From assembly GCA_003024785.1 (NCBI GenBank), contig PUQB01000054.1:529291-593290 (forward strand): a stretch of 64,000 nt of DNA. The letters run 5' to 3'. Under the pieces are notes generated by a model. It was given only the letters and a program-made list of their open reading frames with translations, made no database searches and was not told where the DNA came from. Of the stretch, positions 45,238 to 57,153 are shown one piece after another. The translations under genes were made by a program, and so were the position numbers. The stretch is from Selaginella tamariscina (Eukaryota > Streptophyta > Lycopodiopsida > Selaginellales > Selaginellaceae). Within the stretch, counting starts at the first letter, position 1; each line of letters begins with the position of its first letter.

Positions 45238-46404
45238 TCACACACAATCATTACGGTTGACAGAATTTACAGCCGTTAGTGTCACTGTGTAGATTATCCA
45301 CGTCAAGCAGAAGGGGATGTCTGTTCGTCTCAACTGGTACGTGCCTCTTGATCTCGATTGTACCTTGAAACGGTCTCCTGTTACCATGGGATTGTCGACA
45401 CCGTGGTAGCGAGCACTGAGGTAATGCCAGTAGAGGTTCCCAGATATGTAATTTGGCAATGCATCGAGGTACTTGAGCAAATTTGCTTTGTTCGACGATT
45501 TCTTGGCTTTGTACGTGAGAATCTCGTGAAGCCTGATGAACTCCCGCTCTTTCTCTTGAATCATGTCGCAGACTTTGTCCACAGCCTGCTGAAAGTCAGA
45601 CACCTCAGGGTCAGTGAGAAAAACTAGACCTGGGAGAGTGTAGTAGTGCTCGTTCAATAAATCCACTTTTATAGACAGTGTATCGTTCACCATCGCTACG
45701 TGCTCCAGCATTGTAAAGAGCGTCTCTCTGAATTCGGGGTGCGACAGAAACTCCTCGTCCAGCTCAATTCGCATGCAGAACTCTCCCAGGATATATATCG
45801 GTTCCATGAGGAGATTCTCGCACCGGTCTCGCAGGTACCTAGCTACCGTAGGAGGGTCCTTGTACTGCTTCCTCCTGACAAGCTCCACGCAGTGATCAGC
45901 CCACGCGTAGTGGGCTCTCATGAATCTTCTCCACGACAAACTCGGCATCGTCCTCTTGAGCTCGATCATGACGTCCTGATAAGCTTTGATGGTGCTTATT
46001 TGGAGCTCCTCAGGTGCAGACTTTCCTTGAGCAGCTCGTAGGACGATTCCTTTCCACTCTATAGCACGATCAACTGTAGTGATTTCCTCGTCAAATGGAT
46101 CGTCTATGAACCCGGTGGACCATATATATTTACAGCTTGCAATCATCTCCGGCTCGCCTATACCCTCGGGAACAATGAAGCAGTAAGCAAGTGGTATACG
46201 CATTTGAACAAATTTTGCCACGGAAGCTGAATCGTGAACCCGCATTGAGTTCAGAGCCCAAGTATCTGCAACTTTGGACAAGTATGCGAAATCCGGGTGG
46301 ACCTTTACGGGAAGGGAGCAGGGGATGGGCGGTAGAGTGTATTGCTTCACACTGGAAAGAAGCTCTAGTGGCTTTATACGAGGCCTTGAAGGTGCTAACA
46401 ACAT
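45238..46404 (-). CDS. microbial-type terpene synthase, intact
   Basis: This is a single open frame of 388 residues with no intron. It belongs to the microbial-terpene-synthase-like group of seed-free plants, which cyclise C10-C20 prenyl diphosphates to mono-, sesqui- or diterpenes. The first metal-binding motif is DDPFDEE (residues 101-107). The second is VNDTLSIKVD (residues 239-248), an NSE-type motif with N240, S244 and Asp at 248. RY at 332-333 matches the product-sensing Arg-Tyr pair. It lacks the plant-type N-terminal alpha-domain and a clear transit peptide, which suggests cytosolic action on farnesyl diphosphate (inference). The start at 46,404 is 43-49 bp from a TATAAAA, so the leader would be very short. 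Two broken relatives flank it in the window. Confidence 0.93.
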   Translation of the reverse strand: MLLAPSRPRIKPLELLSSVKQYTLPPIPCSLPVKVHPDFAYLSKVADTWALNSMRVHDSASVAKFVQMRIPLAYCFIVPEGIGEPEMIASCKYIWSTGFIDDPFDEEITTVDRAIEWKGIVLRAAQGKSAPEELQISTIKAYQDVMIELKRTMPSLSWRRFMRAHYAWADHCVELVRRKQYKDPPTVARYLRDRCENLLMEPIYILGEFCMRIELDEEFLSHPEFRETLFTMLEHVAMVNDTLSIKVDLLNEHYYTLPGLVFLTDPEVSDFQQAVDKVCDMIQEKEREFIRLHEILTYKAKKSSNKANLLKYLDALPNYISGNLYWHYLSARYHGVDNPMVTGDRFKVQSRSRGTYQLRRTDIPFCLTWIIYTVTLTAVNSVNRNDCV

Positions 46405-47640
46405 CCTTTCTAGCTACGTGTTATGAGCTTTCAACAATTATAAACATTTTTATAGGTGGTTTGTTTTTAAAAACCTAATTATTCAATTGATATTTTGATT
46501 CTGTACGCCGCTGTTACCTACGTCATTTGAAAGTGTCAAGTTTCAGAGGATGAGTCTTAGTGAAAATGAAGGTTTTAACCAGTTGTTCAGGTCAGCCATG
46601 TCGCTATTATTGACAGCGGGTGCTGCAACTTGCTAACGGAGCTTCATCATTTGTCTAAATTGGGGTACAGTGGATCCCAAACAGTATATTATTGCTAACT
46701 ATTTTACGTTCGTCCTTTCCATGTTCACGTGGTCTTGAATTCTTTTAATTATAATTTTGTAACCATTAGTTCTATTATTTCAATTATGAGCGGCAAGACA
46801 TCTATGTCGATACACCGATTGCTAGTAATTTGCGGTTAGGCTTCCTTTCCCTTTTGTTGTATATACGTAGATTTCTAGAAGTTTTCTTTCATGTACATAG
46901 CTTAGGAAAAGACAGTATCAAGCCTTCATATTGCATGTCTCATGCCTAATATAAGACGCATGTATATGTTAAACAATGTACATATATAAATAAAAATAGA
47001 CTATAGCATGCATGACTATTAACGTTTATATCACTCCTCGAGATGCTCCCTGTATTCAATGTGGTAGGGTAGATTCACTCTACATATATGTACTTCTGTA
47101 GAAGCCGGTGGCACACATTCCTCCACCTGTCATCTCCTTCACATGCCGCGTCATACCCATTGACCTACATGGGTGATGACTGATCTTCCATGACTCATGA
47201 TCATCCATAAGATATGTTCATATACTATACTATAGTTGGTTTGGCTATTCTTATGATTAATCTTTGTAAGACCATAGTATTTGTGTTGTCGCACAATCGA
47301 GCCGGCGGAAAAAACGTACGGACATTCAAGCTCACACGATACTCACTTGTGACACTCGTTCAGAACTGCGAGAGATTGTGAGATCGATAACACGTGTCGC
47401 AGTGGACGTAGTCATATCCTAAGACCACTAAAGTTTGAAATGATAAACAAATGCAAATGTTTCCGTATCGTAAGTACACTGTATTCAACACTGTAAATGC
47501 AATAGTGAAAAATTCATTTTAAACAGAAAATCTGAAAGTGCATGATTACACAATGAAAGACACAAGACCAACAATCTAAGTGTTAGGCAGCATATGTATA
47601 GTGTACAGTGTACAGTGTATGCCAATGCGATCCTCACCGC
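46405..47640. other. duplicated upstream flank of terpene synthase (copy II)
   Basis: There is no gene. It is nearly identical to 16,215-17,480, with small deletions, and matches 61,700-62,850 inverted. It should hold the terpene synthase promoter. Confidence 0.75.
46447..46453 (-). promoter_or_regulatory. TATA box of terpene synthase
   Basis: The minus strand reads CCTATAAAAATG just upstream of the ATG at 46,404. It is kept in copy I (near 16,257-16,263) and copy III (near 62,808-62,815). Confidence 0.45.
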
Positions 47641-48390
47641 ATCCTCGAAGCCAAGGACAGTGTCATCTCATCCTCAGTTTTCGCTAGTTTGATTTTGTTA
47701 GGATCGAACTCTAGTTATCTTAGTTAAGTGCAGTCTTGAGTTCAATTCTTGTTGGGGTCTCAGCACATCCTTGTGCCAAGATGGTGCATCTTTGTCCAGG
47801 CTTATGGCCAGCATTAAATTTGATCCTCACCCATGCCTTGAACACCCTCGATGCCAATGATGATGCATCATGTCTTATGTTGCAAGTTTGATCCCATTCG
47901 ATCTTAGATGTTCTTATGTCAATAGTAGCTTGAATTTCAAGGCCATCCTTTATGAGGATCAAACTCGAGACTGCCCATAATAAAGATCGAACTTAAAGTA
48001 GCTCTTGCACAAACTTAAATAAGAATAAACTCGTTAAACTTAAAATGGCACCATTACTCTCTTGGTGCCAAGAGGAAAACAATGTATCACATATACTTAA
48101 CAACCCAACAAGGACCAAACTTGCAACCACAAACAAGGCATCACAAGTTTGATCCTATTAAGATTTAAAAGGCAATCCTTAGCACCAAGGATGGTGCATT
48201 CTTATTTGAGACTCTTATTAAGGAATCAACCCTTGGACAAGGTCCTAACAAGGATATAACTTGAGGCCGCCACAAATAAGAATTGAACTTAAGACTACCT
48301 CTAGCAAAGATCAAATTTGTAGCATTACACACGGAAATGCTTCCCAATAAAGATCAAATTCATAGTCAAAGACAAGAACTCAAGGCCCTT
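47640..48390. repeat. degenerate AAGGATCAAACTCA-type repeats (copy II)
   Basis: This is the same loosely repeated material as 17,480-18,700. It ends where LTR-element sequence begins. Confidence 0.6.
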
Positions 48391-51300
48391 CGGGTTAAAA
48401 CTCTGACAATTGGTATCGAAGCCTATTCTCTACGGTCAGTAAGACTACCTAAAGTTGTAGTGTTTTAGGGTTTAATTAGTTTTAAATTCTTGAAATCTCC
48501 ATCACTTTTGGTTAACGTTGAATTTTGGAGAGTTGGTCTTGAGATTTATAACTCTTCAGAGTACACCTACTTCATAAATAGGTGTAGTTATGGACTCGAA
48601 TGTCAAAGGTAACACTTGGAAGTCAACTTCCAAGTTGTATGCTAGATTATTTACCTTGTGGTCGTCTTGGTTACTTTACCATATACTTTTATAAGACATG
48701 GCATTTTAGTTTGTTCTAACTTATAAACTAAGTCTTGTGAGGTGAGTCTTGTGATATCCTAAGTCTACACATTATTGAATTTTTTTTTAAAGGTGTTTGA
48801 ATTTGAGATAACACATGATTTGAAAACAGACAATGTCCATTGAGTTTTGGCTTAGGATAAGATTCAATATCAAGTTCGACAATAGTGTTTAAACGGGGAA
48901 AGGCTTATGTTAAATGTGCATCTTTGACTTTGGGAGAAGGGGCATATTCAAACATAAGAGGGAACACTACATTTTGATATAAAGTGTAAAATAAGCTCTC
49001 ATTATAGTGCATGTTTTCGAGAGTGTAACTCTAGAAGCAGACTATGGTGTTGAACTTGTAATATAATGGAATGTTGGATATTAATATATGATGAATACGT
49101 TAAGCAATTGGTTCGAAGATCCAATGTAATCAAAGTATTGTTGATGACGCTAGCTACAAGTAACATGAGGTAGAATAGTTTACTAAATTCAAGTCACCTG
49201 ATTTGAACATGTATAACTTGAAACTTTAGTTGGTTGTAAGCGCGCACTTTGTATTCAAGTTAGTTAACTTGACTAACTTGATTATGAAGTTATCTCATGT
49301 GGGATCATAAGAATGAAATAGAATAATAAATTTTGGCAGTAGACAAATTTAATGTTGCATCCCTATTAATGCAGCTTTTGGATGGATGGCATGATCTATC
49401 ACAAAGAGTAATGTTGGAAACATACGTTTACATTTTTAATTTACTGAGTAATAAAGGACTTGCATAGTGAAGGCGTTTGGCGCACACTTGTACATTTTCA
49501 TTATTATTAATTTTTTAATCTTGGAATTTGTAACATTGTTTGTAATGTGAGGATAAGCTCTTAAACAAGGGTGATTCTTTAGTTAAGAAGAGTATGAGTT
49601 GGGATTCTTCACTTAGTTTATCGACTAAGTAAGAAAACTTGCTAAGTTTGATAACTTATGTTGATGAGCCAGTAACAGTCGGATTTCCTTTGGAGGTTTA
49701 AGTGCATGTACCTCCTCAGAGAGTCAGTATTGATGAGAATCAGAAGTTAGTATTGTTTTTCAATAACGATTTCATTTTAGAGCCGAATACAATTATTCAA
49801 AAAGACGGTTTCTTGACTTTGCATCATGGTCGCAAATGTGGGCATTCAAAGAACTTATCAAGTAGGTATCTTCAGTTCTTTGGAATATCAAAAAAATAAA
49901 ACTATTCTTGACTCAATGGTTTGATTATTCCTTGGGTTAATCGTTAATTCTATCTCAAGGTTTGATGGTGTTCCTTAAGTTTGGTTTAATATCCTTAAAA
50001 GTAAGATATCCAGTGGTGAGATTAGTTCAAGAAGATTGATGATTGTGATATAATGTCCATAACGTATAGTTCAATATTCAGTATGAAAATATGAGGTTTC
50101 TTATCATTTCATTTATTAAGATATTCATATCTTAAACTTTAAAAGTATTTATGACAGTCTTTTAAAATTAATTATAAATGACTTGTCAAAGTATATCTCT
50201 TGAATATTGAGTTTAGAACACTCAATATTAAGACTTGGTTATGATCACATGAGGTGGTCATAATTATGAAATATAAAGACTCAAGCGGATTTGAGTCTAA
50301 CACTTTAGTAAGACAGTACTTTAGTGTAATAACTTGAAACGTGTTTTCAAGTTAGTTGAGAAATGAAAAGTTTCTCAATACATTGCTTAAAAAACAATGT
50401 GGTACTTTGAATTAATAGGTGTTTAATGGATAATGTATCTTAGTTCAACGTGTTGAACTAAATATCTTATTCATGTTTGGGGAGATTTGTTGAATTATGA
50501 GATATGACTGAAACATGAAGTTAATATGACACTTTAGTGTTATGATAACATTTATGTGGAAGTTGATATCTTACTAAATTAGTTAGATGAATCAGACACT
50601 AGTTCATGATTCTTCTTAGTCTCTAAACAGTTCCTTGGAATACTATCGTAACAATATTATTTCCATCTCAAAACTGAAATTCAGTTCATGTAAACTAAGA
50701 CCATATTTATATTATAGTTGTAGCATTTCGATAATTGATATGATTGTAAAGTTATATCCGTTAGTATAACAACTAGTTAGTAAACTTATGATTGAGCGTT
50801 AAAACGATCAATATCCGTTCAAGAATATTAATATCGAAATTGTAATTGTTTATGGATTAAAGATTAAGTTGTCAAAAACACTAATTGCTTGAATTAGTGA
50901 AAATGCTATACTTTGGTATAGTATTGGGGAACATTTATTTTAATCAATTTGAGAGTTGAAAATATATATAATGTTACAACGACGTGTAGTATTTTAAGTT
51001 CAAGGAGACTCTTATTGTGGAAACTAAGTTTTAAAATTTGGTATTTTTAAACTTAGTGAGATAAAGAGTTAGGAAATATTGAACGACATTTAACATGATG
51101 TGCTCTTTAGGGAATGAGTACAATGAGAGTAATAATTAAGAGACGTGTTATATAAAGGTTGTCAATTAAGGCACTAGAGATGGGTTGAATTTCCTGGTTT
51201 CCACATTGGTTTATAAGAAAGGTATGTTAGCTTATCTGGTCCCTAAGTTAGTCGGTGTTATGAAAGAGTACAAAGTCGGTTGTAAAAAGTGAATATTAGT

Positions 51301-53834
51301 GCTATTACATTTGGTAGTAAATTTGATTAAATTTGATTCCTATCGGGAATAAATTATGTTAATGACACACCGAGTGGATGGCATTTGGCAGATTGGCATG
51401 ACCTTGTTGTATACATGTGTACAGCCATGCGCCTCTGTGATCGCCTCTGGCCAAATTGATATGTCTACAAAGAATAAGATTTCAAGAGAAGTACTCTAGC
51501 ATCGGAAAAGAGCTTGATTCCAATAAAAGTCTCATACATAGTCTGACATAACTATATACTAATGGGGGATAGGTATAGTAGACCCTTATGTAAAGGGGTA
51601 ATGAGAACCACCGAGGGATGCAGAAGTGTGAAGCTATAATATTGTAACATATGGAAATGTGGAACCATTGGGAAATCAAAGAAACAAGAAGGTGTTTGGT
51701 TAAGCACTTGAGATGGACGTCAAAGTGCTTGTTGTGTGCTAAGACAACAGGGTTGTCAACAGTGTTTGATATTAAGGAATATTTCTTGTTAACCAAGGCG
51801 GCAGCAACACTAACTAGAGGCCTCCAATATAAATTCTAGTTAAGTAAAGAAATTAACCATTTTGTGTGCCGGGTGACAACTTTGCAACGTGCAAAAGGTC
51901 TCCAAGTGACTTCATGTCGCAGGTGGTGCCTCCAACAGCTGGGTTTACGACTCAGTGAACGAGTTCTGAAGTACTTGGCTTCGTGTAATGCAAGGGGTAA
52001 TGAAATTATGTGAACTTTTGGCTAACTCCGCATAGAGTGATATGTTAGTTTTGGTTAGTTTTCTCTAACATTATCTAGTCTTGGAGTTGGACGTCAACGA
52101 GGACGTTGACATTTTCAAAGGCGGGGAGTGTGTCATAGTTTTTATTATGACTCCCTTTACTTTGGACGTTGACTGTTGTTACTACTGTACTATATTGTAA
52201 GCCTAGGTGTAGAAGAAACAGGCCCGCTTAGTGCACTTGGATATCTATGATGGTCCGGCCGGGTGTCATTAGGTATTTGCAAGAAACTCTAGGCGAAGTA
52301 GCACTTCCATTAAAAAACTCTTACCTTGGTTTTGTGTCCCGTTGGTTAATGGCTAGTTCTGGTGAGTTCGCATGTCGGATATGTTAGAAATACCCCTAGG
52401 TTTGACAGGTTAGGGTTTAGGGGTCGATGGATAACTCACCAAGTATATTCCCTCTGGGAATGAGATTTCAGTGCTAGCCCACTTATGTAAACAGGAAAAC
52501 AGGGGGGGGGGACAAGGTAGTATATAGAGTGAGGGTTCCTGGGTTCATGACTAGCTCGTTACTCTTCTCCCGGTGCAAGCTCTAGCTTGTGTCGTCAAGG
52601 CACAACCCTCTGTTGTGCCCCCTAACTTCCAGATGAGGGTACGTCCCACCTTCGGGTAGCTTACCCTTAACGTTGGCGAATCCATGCCTGGAGGTCTTGT
52701 TGGAATGCACGTTCCAAGAGTAAAGGTTGAGGCTTGTTTCCAGCCTCCTCCTCCACGTCAAGCCAGGTGTAGCACTCATGGTCAAGTAGGCATATCCGTG
52801 TCTTGTCCAATTATGGGTGTGAGATCTTGTTTGACAGGTTCACGTTACCTAGTTCATGAGGGTTCATTGAGGGGTTCTAGAGTTGGCACTTAGGAGCCAC
52901 GTTTGTGGCACTTGGTGCAACTCTCGAATCTAAGGGCTATGGCATGATAACCCACATCATGGAAGGCAATTCTTAGCTAGACTATGGATTAAGTCTGATA
53001 AGGTTATTCGGAATGGAAGAACAGGAAAGATGATGGTAGAAGAAGGGACACTGGGCTAGACGTCACACAATACAACGCCTGAGAAATGCCCTTTGGGGTT
53101 GTGTCATGGGCTTGTCGCCAAGGGGTTGGATACTCTAGCAAACAGACATGCTTGTGATCGCACTAGGGTGCTAAGCCTTGGGCATTTGCTCAAGGGAGGT
53201 TAAGTCTCGTAACTTGGTGTGCTTAGGCACACTTGGCTAGGGGGAGTGTTCTCCTTGGAATCCAGGGGTTAAACAACCTAAGCTTGTTAGCATGAGCCTT
53301 TTCGAGAAGCACTCGCAAGGTCATGTACTTAGGATTATCCAAACTTAGCCTTAGGGAGTTTGCTTAGCAGAATACTCGTGTTCGCCTACGGCGCACACTT
53401 GTGTCCTTACTAAGTATTAGCCCTAGGTCTAGGTATGACTTGGCCACTCAAACCCTAAGGGGTTAGTCGTGGTTCAGGATACCCCTTGTCGCCCTAAGGG
53501 GTTGTACTCCCGAATGAGGGTGATTCCTCAAGGGGTAAGTGACGATGCCTTGGCTCTGTTGTGGGGTATGTGTGAGACACATCTCCTTTGTGAGGTTAGG
53601 GAATGAGCTTGTTTAGGTCTACTAATAGGATCCTAAAGTCTACTCGGGTTATCCTCTAGGGTTCAGGGGATGGTCATTATAGGGGACTTAGGGTAGGACT
53701 CTAAGTTTTTTGCTTAATTGGGCCTTTGAGTTAGACTCTTGGGTTATCTAAGACTTAGCGTTGCTCACACAGGGTGATGACGCTGGATGGTCACTTGGCA
53801 GCCACGTGTTGGCCTTCGGGTTAAAACTCTGACA
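48383..53834 (+). mobile_element. long-LTR retroelement with little coding capacity
   Basis: The last ~26 bp of an LTR (GGCCCTTCGGGTTAAAACTCTGACA, ending 48,408) are followed by ATTGGTATCGAAGCC, like a Met-tRNA primer-binding site. At the other end a purine tract (GGCGGGGAG) precedes a complete LTR, TGTCATAGTT (52,131) to ACTCTGACA (53,834), about 1.7 kb. The 3.7-kb interior has no RT or integrase that I can see. It is therefore a non-autonomous large retrotransposon derivative or a very decayed one. Most of the 5' LTR is missing. Confidence 0.65.
52131..53834 (+). repeat. 3' LTR of the non-coding retroelement
   Basis: It starts TG and ends CA (TGTCATAG...CTGACA). A G-run of ten lies at 52,502-52,511. 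Many CTTAGG/CCTAAG and CAAGGGG words recur within it. Its final 26 bp match those before the primer-binding site at 48,408. Confidence 0.6.
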
Positions 53835-56510
53835 TCAACCATGGATGACTTGGGCAGATGTCGTGAGGAGTCTTCATAATATTGAAGCCATGTGGAGTGA
53901 GAGAGTGGAAATGCCACAGGCTATGTATGCTTCGCATGCTCCTAGTCATGCCAAGGTGGCAAAACCGCATGCAACAGCAAATGCCTAAAAAGGGCAAAAT
54001 TCTAGGGCAGCAGCAAATGCCCAAAAAGGGCAAAATTTTGAGGCATCTAGTGCCAAGCCAGACTTGCTAAGAATCAGTGCACTCGTTGCTTGGAGATGGG
54101 CCACTGGTGCACTGCTCTGAAGCCTGTCAAGCGACTAGCTGCTACAATAGCAAAAGCCAATCTACTCGAGAGCAATGGGATTGCCCCAGCAAAATGGTGT
54201 TGTAGAAAGGAAGAATCACACTCTTGTCAATGCTACTCGTGCTTTGTTAGCCAATGCACATCTCAACAAGATGTTTTAGCAAGAGGCCATAGCCACAACA
54301 ATGCATGTCCAAATCGCCTTGCTATGGTTGCTTTGGATGGAAAAAACCCTGAGGCATTTTGGACAAGTTCTACACATGATGTGTCCACTTTTGGGTCTTT
54401 GATTGTGCAGCAAATGCGCATACCCCTGATCAACTTCGAAAAAAACTAGATCTCAAAAGTAAAAATTTATCTTCGTGGGATATGCATAGGATGACACCAA
54501 CGAAAGAAAAGCTTACAAGTTGTGGCACAAGGCCCTTGTCAGCATGAACGTCATGTTCAACGAAGATGACTTTCCATGTGCACAAAGGCTTCCAAGATCC
54601 TTCTTTCATTGATGAGACTCAACTTGTTCCTTTGATCCCACTTACGGGAGATGGTCCATTCTTGCCTCCGCCTTTAGATCCTATTCATGAGTTGACACTA
54701 GAGATTCCACTAAGGAATCCTCCACTTTTGGACATGCCTGAACCGATTGATGCTCCTCCAGTCGAGGATAGGCCTTCGACACCTCCACCACCTTGTCGAC
54801 ATCGTGGCATGCCTGATCCGATACCAATTCTTGATCATCCATGGGAACGTTGACCTTCATTGAAAGTCCAGAAAAATGTTGAATAGATGTTGTAGAGCTC
54901 AATGACTTTTGTGGTCTTGTTGATGCTGCACCCCCATGACCTATGATGAGTCCATCTCAAGACTTGAGGCTCCATCTTGGATGGAAGCCATTGCGGAAGA
55001 AGTTACTTCCATTTGGGTTAATAGCACCTATGTTTAAGTGGATTCAGCGCCACCGGACGACATGTTTTGGATCCAAAATGGATCTTATCCAAAAAGTATG
55101 GGAAAGATGGTCAGGTGGTATGTTATAAGGCATGGTTGGTTGTTTGCAGATTTCATAAAGTCCATGGCCTTGACTATGACGAAACATTCTCACCGATTGT
55201 AAAAATGGCTAGCCTCTATACCCTTTTTGCACTTGCAGCTGCTCGCAAATGGCAAGTCCACCATATGGATGTCAAGACGGCCTTCTTGAATGGGGATTTG
55301 CAAGAGGATATCTACATGCATATACCTCTTGGTTTTGAGGATGATGTTGCCCCTAGTGGCACTATATGACAATTACAAAAAACTTTGTATGGCTTAAAAT
55401 AAAGCTCCCATGTTTGGTACCAAAAAATTGATGCTACCCTACATGCTCAAGGCTTTTTCTTGTTGCCATGTTGATCACAATGTGTATGTGAAAGGTCATG
55501 CCGAGGGCATGCTCATCGTGGCCCTCTACGTTGATGATTGCTCATCGTGGATGATGACACCAATGCCATTACTACTCTAAAAGCTGCTCTCAACCATCAA
55601 TTCTAGATGAAGGACCTTGGCCAAGTCTCATACTTTCTTGGCTTTGAGGTCACATGCTATCCCAAGTATGGTAGCTACATGCTTAACCAACAATGTAAGG
55701 TCGAAGTCTTGCTGGATCAATTTGGTATGCATGATTGCCACCCTGTCAAGACCCCGATGGTTATTGGTGCCATCGACCTCACGGTTGAGCAGTCTGGTGA
55801 GTCTCTACCCCCTAGCACTCCCTATTGGCATCTCATCGATTGCTTCACGTATTTGCCCCTAATGACTTGCCCCAACATTACATATGTGACTATTGCCTTG
55901 AGTCAGTACAACATATCACCAACCACCATGCATTGGCAAGCTACCAAGCGTATCGTTAGATATCTCCGGGGCACTATGGACTACAGCATTGCTTATTCGA
56001 GAGGTGATGCATAGTTAACATGCTACACATATGTTAGCTTTGCCAACAACAAAGGTCATCACTTGACTTTTGGCATTTGCCTTTCCTTCTCAAGAGGTGC
56101 CATCACATGGGCCTCCAAGCGACAATTTGTGGTGGCACTTTCTATTGCAGAAGCTGAGTACATTGCACTCACTATTGGTAGCAAGGAAATGGTTTGGGCT
56201 TGGGGGCTACTTGCTGAGTTGGAATATGCACACGTTGGTCCCACTCCTTCTTGGTGCAACAACTTGAGCAACATTGCCATGTCCAAGAACCCCGTCCACC
56301 ATGCTCACTTAAAGCACATTGAAGTCCAATTTCATTACATGAGTGAGTAGGTTGACGATGGCACCCTAGCTGTCTAACATCTTGGGACAAAGGACATGCC
56401 AGTTGACCTTCTCACCAAGCCATTGGGGCCACACTAGTTTCAGCTCCTGCGCGACAGATTTGGTTTGGTGAGTGGCTTCAATTTGGGGGCAGTGCATACC
56501 TCGCCACATA
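53835..56510 (+). mobile_element. Copia B fragment (gag to RNase H)
   Basis: This begins directly after the LTR at 53,834 with gag-like ...WADVVRSLHNIEAMW. The shortened integrase has a shifted QQNGVVERKNHTLVNATR near 54,190-54,235. RT blocks are WLVVCRFHKVHGLDYDETFS, KMASLYTLFALAAARKWQVH and DVKTAFLNGDLQED (55,067-55,369), then MKDLGQVSYFLGFEV. RNase H ends with SKRQFVVALSIAEAEYIALT and VDLLTKPLGP. Deletions and stops are many. No LTR of its own was seen. Confidence 0.8.
55067..56350 (+). pseudogene. Copia B reverse transcriptase and RNase H
   Basis: Three open stretches (55,067-55,369, 55,607-56,014 and 56,063-56,350) cover fingers and palm, then the region after the YVDD motif. That motif is seen as a disrupted LYVDD near 55,523-55,540. 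The RNase H end follows. Frame breaks and in-frame stops separate them. Confidence 0.85.
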
Positions 56511-56559
56511 GACATTAGGGCTTCTTGTTCTTCCTATTCTGTCCACTAGTGCGGTGCCC

Positions 56560-56813
56560 TTTGATCCCGATTTGTCTCATTGGATTGCATATACAAGCAC
56601 AATGGGTCTTAGGCACCTCAGTGCCAAGATATCCTATTTGACATGTCCTTGTCATGGCTGGCCTCCAATTTGATCCTTGCCAAGGCCTTAGACTAGCTAG
56701 GATCAAACCTATGGCATGAGACATGATGCATCATCCTTAGCATTGGTTGAGGAGGTTCGAGGCCCCTGCAAGGATCAAATTTGAGGCCAACCATGGTGAG
56801 GACATGTTCATGC
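56560..56813. other. flank of copy III, left of Copia C
   Basis: Degenerate repeats match 17,480-17,930 inverted. The sequence stops at the left LTR of Copia C and continues at 61,251, as shown by the uninterrupted version at 17,875-17,898. Confidence 0.7.
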
Positions 56814-57153
56814 TGATAGAATGAATGAAGAAAAGAAACAACTACTATTGCCTATGAGTTCATGCACATCTAGTAGCTTCTTCGATCGCTTTCAAGGCTT
56901 AACAGTCGCTAGATATTTTCAACGTAGAGTTGTATATATGCTGATATTGAGGCCGTCATCTCCTTGATTTCAGCTCAACACTCCTCCTAAACAAGGGTGA
57001 TGACTGCTGTTGTGGCTACTTTGCATTTGGCTTTACCTCCTCCTTAGTCAAGGCCTTGCCATGACTCCAATTGCTGGCCGATGCTCAATAAATAATACTT
57101 TGGCCAATGGCTTTGTGAAAATGTCCACAAGCTGCTGACATGAAGAAATGTGT

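Noticed and set aside
45358..46041. Plus-strand open frames over the terpene synthase
   Set aside because: They are antisense shadows of the intact 388-codon minus-strand gene.
51482..51839. Overlapping frames in the non-coding retroelement interior
   Set aside because: A frame exists on both strands and neither has recognisable content.
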